A DNA stretch of 20,153 nucleotides, from positions 1 through 20,153 of the forward strand of contig NW_013654530.1 in assembly GCF_000499385.1 (NCBI RefSeq), read 5' to 3'. Of the stretch, positions 19,613-20,153 are shown piece after piece (positions within the stretch are counted from its first letter, which is position 1; every line of letters begins with the position of its first letter). The position numbers and the translations under genes were made by a program. This stretch comes from Eimeria necatrix (Eukaryota; Apicomplexa; Conoidasida; Eucoccidiorida; Eimeriidae). The notes beneath the pieces are model-generated. The model ran no database searches, was not told the DNA's origin, and saw only the letters and a list, made by a program, of their open reading frames with translations.

Positions 19613-19878
19613 CTGCATGCACTTGCATGCATGCACTTGCATGCATGCACTTGCATGCATGCACTTGCATGCATGCACTTGCATGCATGCATGCACTTGC
19701 ATGCATGCATGCACGCTAGCACGCATGCATGCACTTGCATGCATGTGCGCATGCATGCACTTGCATGCATGCATGCACTTGCATGCATGCACTTGCATGC
19801 ATGCACTTGCATGCACTTGCATGCATGCACTTGCATGCATGCATGCATGCATGCATGCATGCATGCACTTGCATGCAG
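19613..19878. repeat. TGCATGCA array (unit about ACTTGCATGCATGC)
   Basis: About 265 bases are built from a roughly 14-base unit with variable numbers of TGCA tetramers. The longest run is nine TGCA at 19832-19867. TGCATGCA is its own reverse complement and alternates purine and pyrimidine, so cruciform or Z-form DNA is possible. In Plasmodium TGCATGCA is the binding motif of an ApiAP2 protein. The open frames on both strands (Met-His-Ala-Ser-Ala-Cys repeats) are a by-product of the repeat. Confidence -1.
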
Positions 19879-20049
19879 TCAGAGCTGCCCCAGGACCTTC
19901 CCCACGCCGCGGCTGCAGGCGCTGCGCACCATGGGTTCGAACTTGCTCGCGAAGCCCCGCAGCAGCCGGTGCGACCGCCCCCGCCAGTTGTCGTAAGTTT
20001 GGTGAATACTATTTCGCAGCTTCTCCACGCTTTCGTCGAAGTGCACGCC
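19879..20049 (-). CDS. Last exon of an unidentified gene entering from the right edge
   Basis: After a GTGTGTGTGGGG tract and the acceptor GGGCTGCAG, a phase-0 exon encodes 56 residues, starting GVHFDESVEKLRNSIHQTY and including WRGRSHRLLRGFASKFEPMV, and ends in TGA at 19879-19881. The composition is that of a helical, basic globular protein and quite unlike the repeat frames nearby. I do not recognise the family with confidence. There is a faint resemblance to the C-terminal helices of Rrp12-type ribosome-assembly proteins, which I would not rely on. The exon may instead end at 19897 and splice to 19549 (see the acidic exon candidate). The rest of the gene lies beyond the window. Confidence -1.
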   Translation of the reverse strand, partial: GVHFDESVEKLRNSIHQTYDNWRGRSHRLLRGFASKFEPMVRSACSRGVGKVLGQL

Positions 20050-20096
20050 CTGCAGCCCCACACACACACACAACCCCAAACTACCCACCGCAGCCT

Positions 20097-20153
20097 CCTC
20101 GGGGGGCCCCCGGAGGCCCCGGGGGGCCCCGGGGGGCCCCGGGGGAAGCCGGG
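20097..20153. repeat. GGGGCCCC/CCCCGGGG repeat at the right edge
   Basis: Tandem CCCCGGGGGG blocks run to the window end. On the minus strand this is intron sequence upstream of the last exon of the right-edge gene. It is the same repeat type as at 3299-3429. Confidence -1.

Noticed and set aside
19613..19878. CRISPR-like array
   Set aside because: The units are contiguous simple repeats without unique spacers, in a eukaryotic genome.
19573..19996. Met-His-Ala-Ser-Ala-Cys repeat proteins on both strands
   Set aside because: The TGCATGCA array has no stop in several frames on both strands because it is palindromic. No start, splice site or unique sequence supports translation.

Overview
The window looks like nuclear DNA of a coccidian apicomplexan, most probably an Eimeria species. 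The reasons are very dense CAG/CTG trinucleotide arrays, interstitial telomere-like AAACCCT repeats, GC-rich genes with many introns, and protein families typical of eukaryotes. I cannot name the species from sequence alone. Most long open frames in the repeat-rich parts (runs of Q, A, S, L or C) are shadows of CAG/CTG arrays. The real genes are short, complex exons joined across them. All exon models below come from reading splice sites, codon phase and family motifs by eye; there are no transcript data.

Layout from left to right. (1) 529-1970, minus: the first three exons of the RNA polymerase III factor BRF1 (TFIIIB), running off the left edge, with introns made of CAG/CTG and (TAAA)n repeats. 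(2) 1971-3772: repeat-rich intergenic DNA with GGGGCCCC-type palindromes. (3) 3773-5101, minus: a three-exon PRA1-family (prenylated Rab acceptor) membrane protein, with telomere-like repeats in intron 1 and CTG arrays in intron 2. (4) 5102-9244: a repeat-poor divergent intergenic region. (5) 9245-12507, plus: a three-exon multi-KH, RGG-box RNA-binding protein (vigilin/Scp160-like). (6) 12508-13492: convergent intergenic DNA. (7) 13493-16564, minus: a seven-exon coiled-coil protein of unknown function. (8) 17373-18885, minus: an eight-exon predicted secreted protein with a C-terminal concanavalin-A-like jelly-roll, with most of its introns only 52-58 bases long. (9) 18886-19878: CAG arrays and a dense TGCATGCA array. 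(10) 19879-20049, minus: the last exon of a gene that enters from the right edge.

The genes do not form a pathway. They cover Pol III transcription, vesicle traffic, mRNA binding, an unknown structural or scaffold role, and a secreted lectin-like protein. The common theme is architecture: simple repeats sit at or next to splice acceptors and in intergenic control regions. About half of the inferred acceptors are CTGCAG, telomere-like heptamers occur G-rich on the sense strand in introns of two genes, and an array of the palindrome recognised by some ApiAP2 factors lies between two genes.
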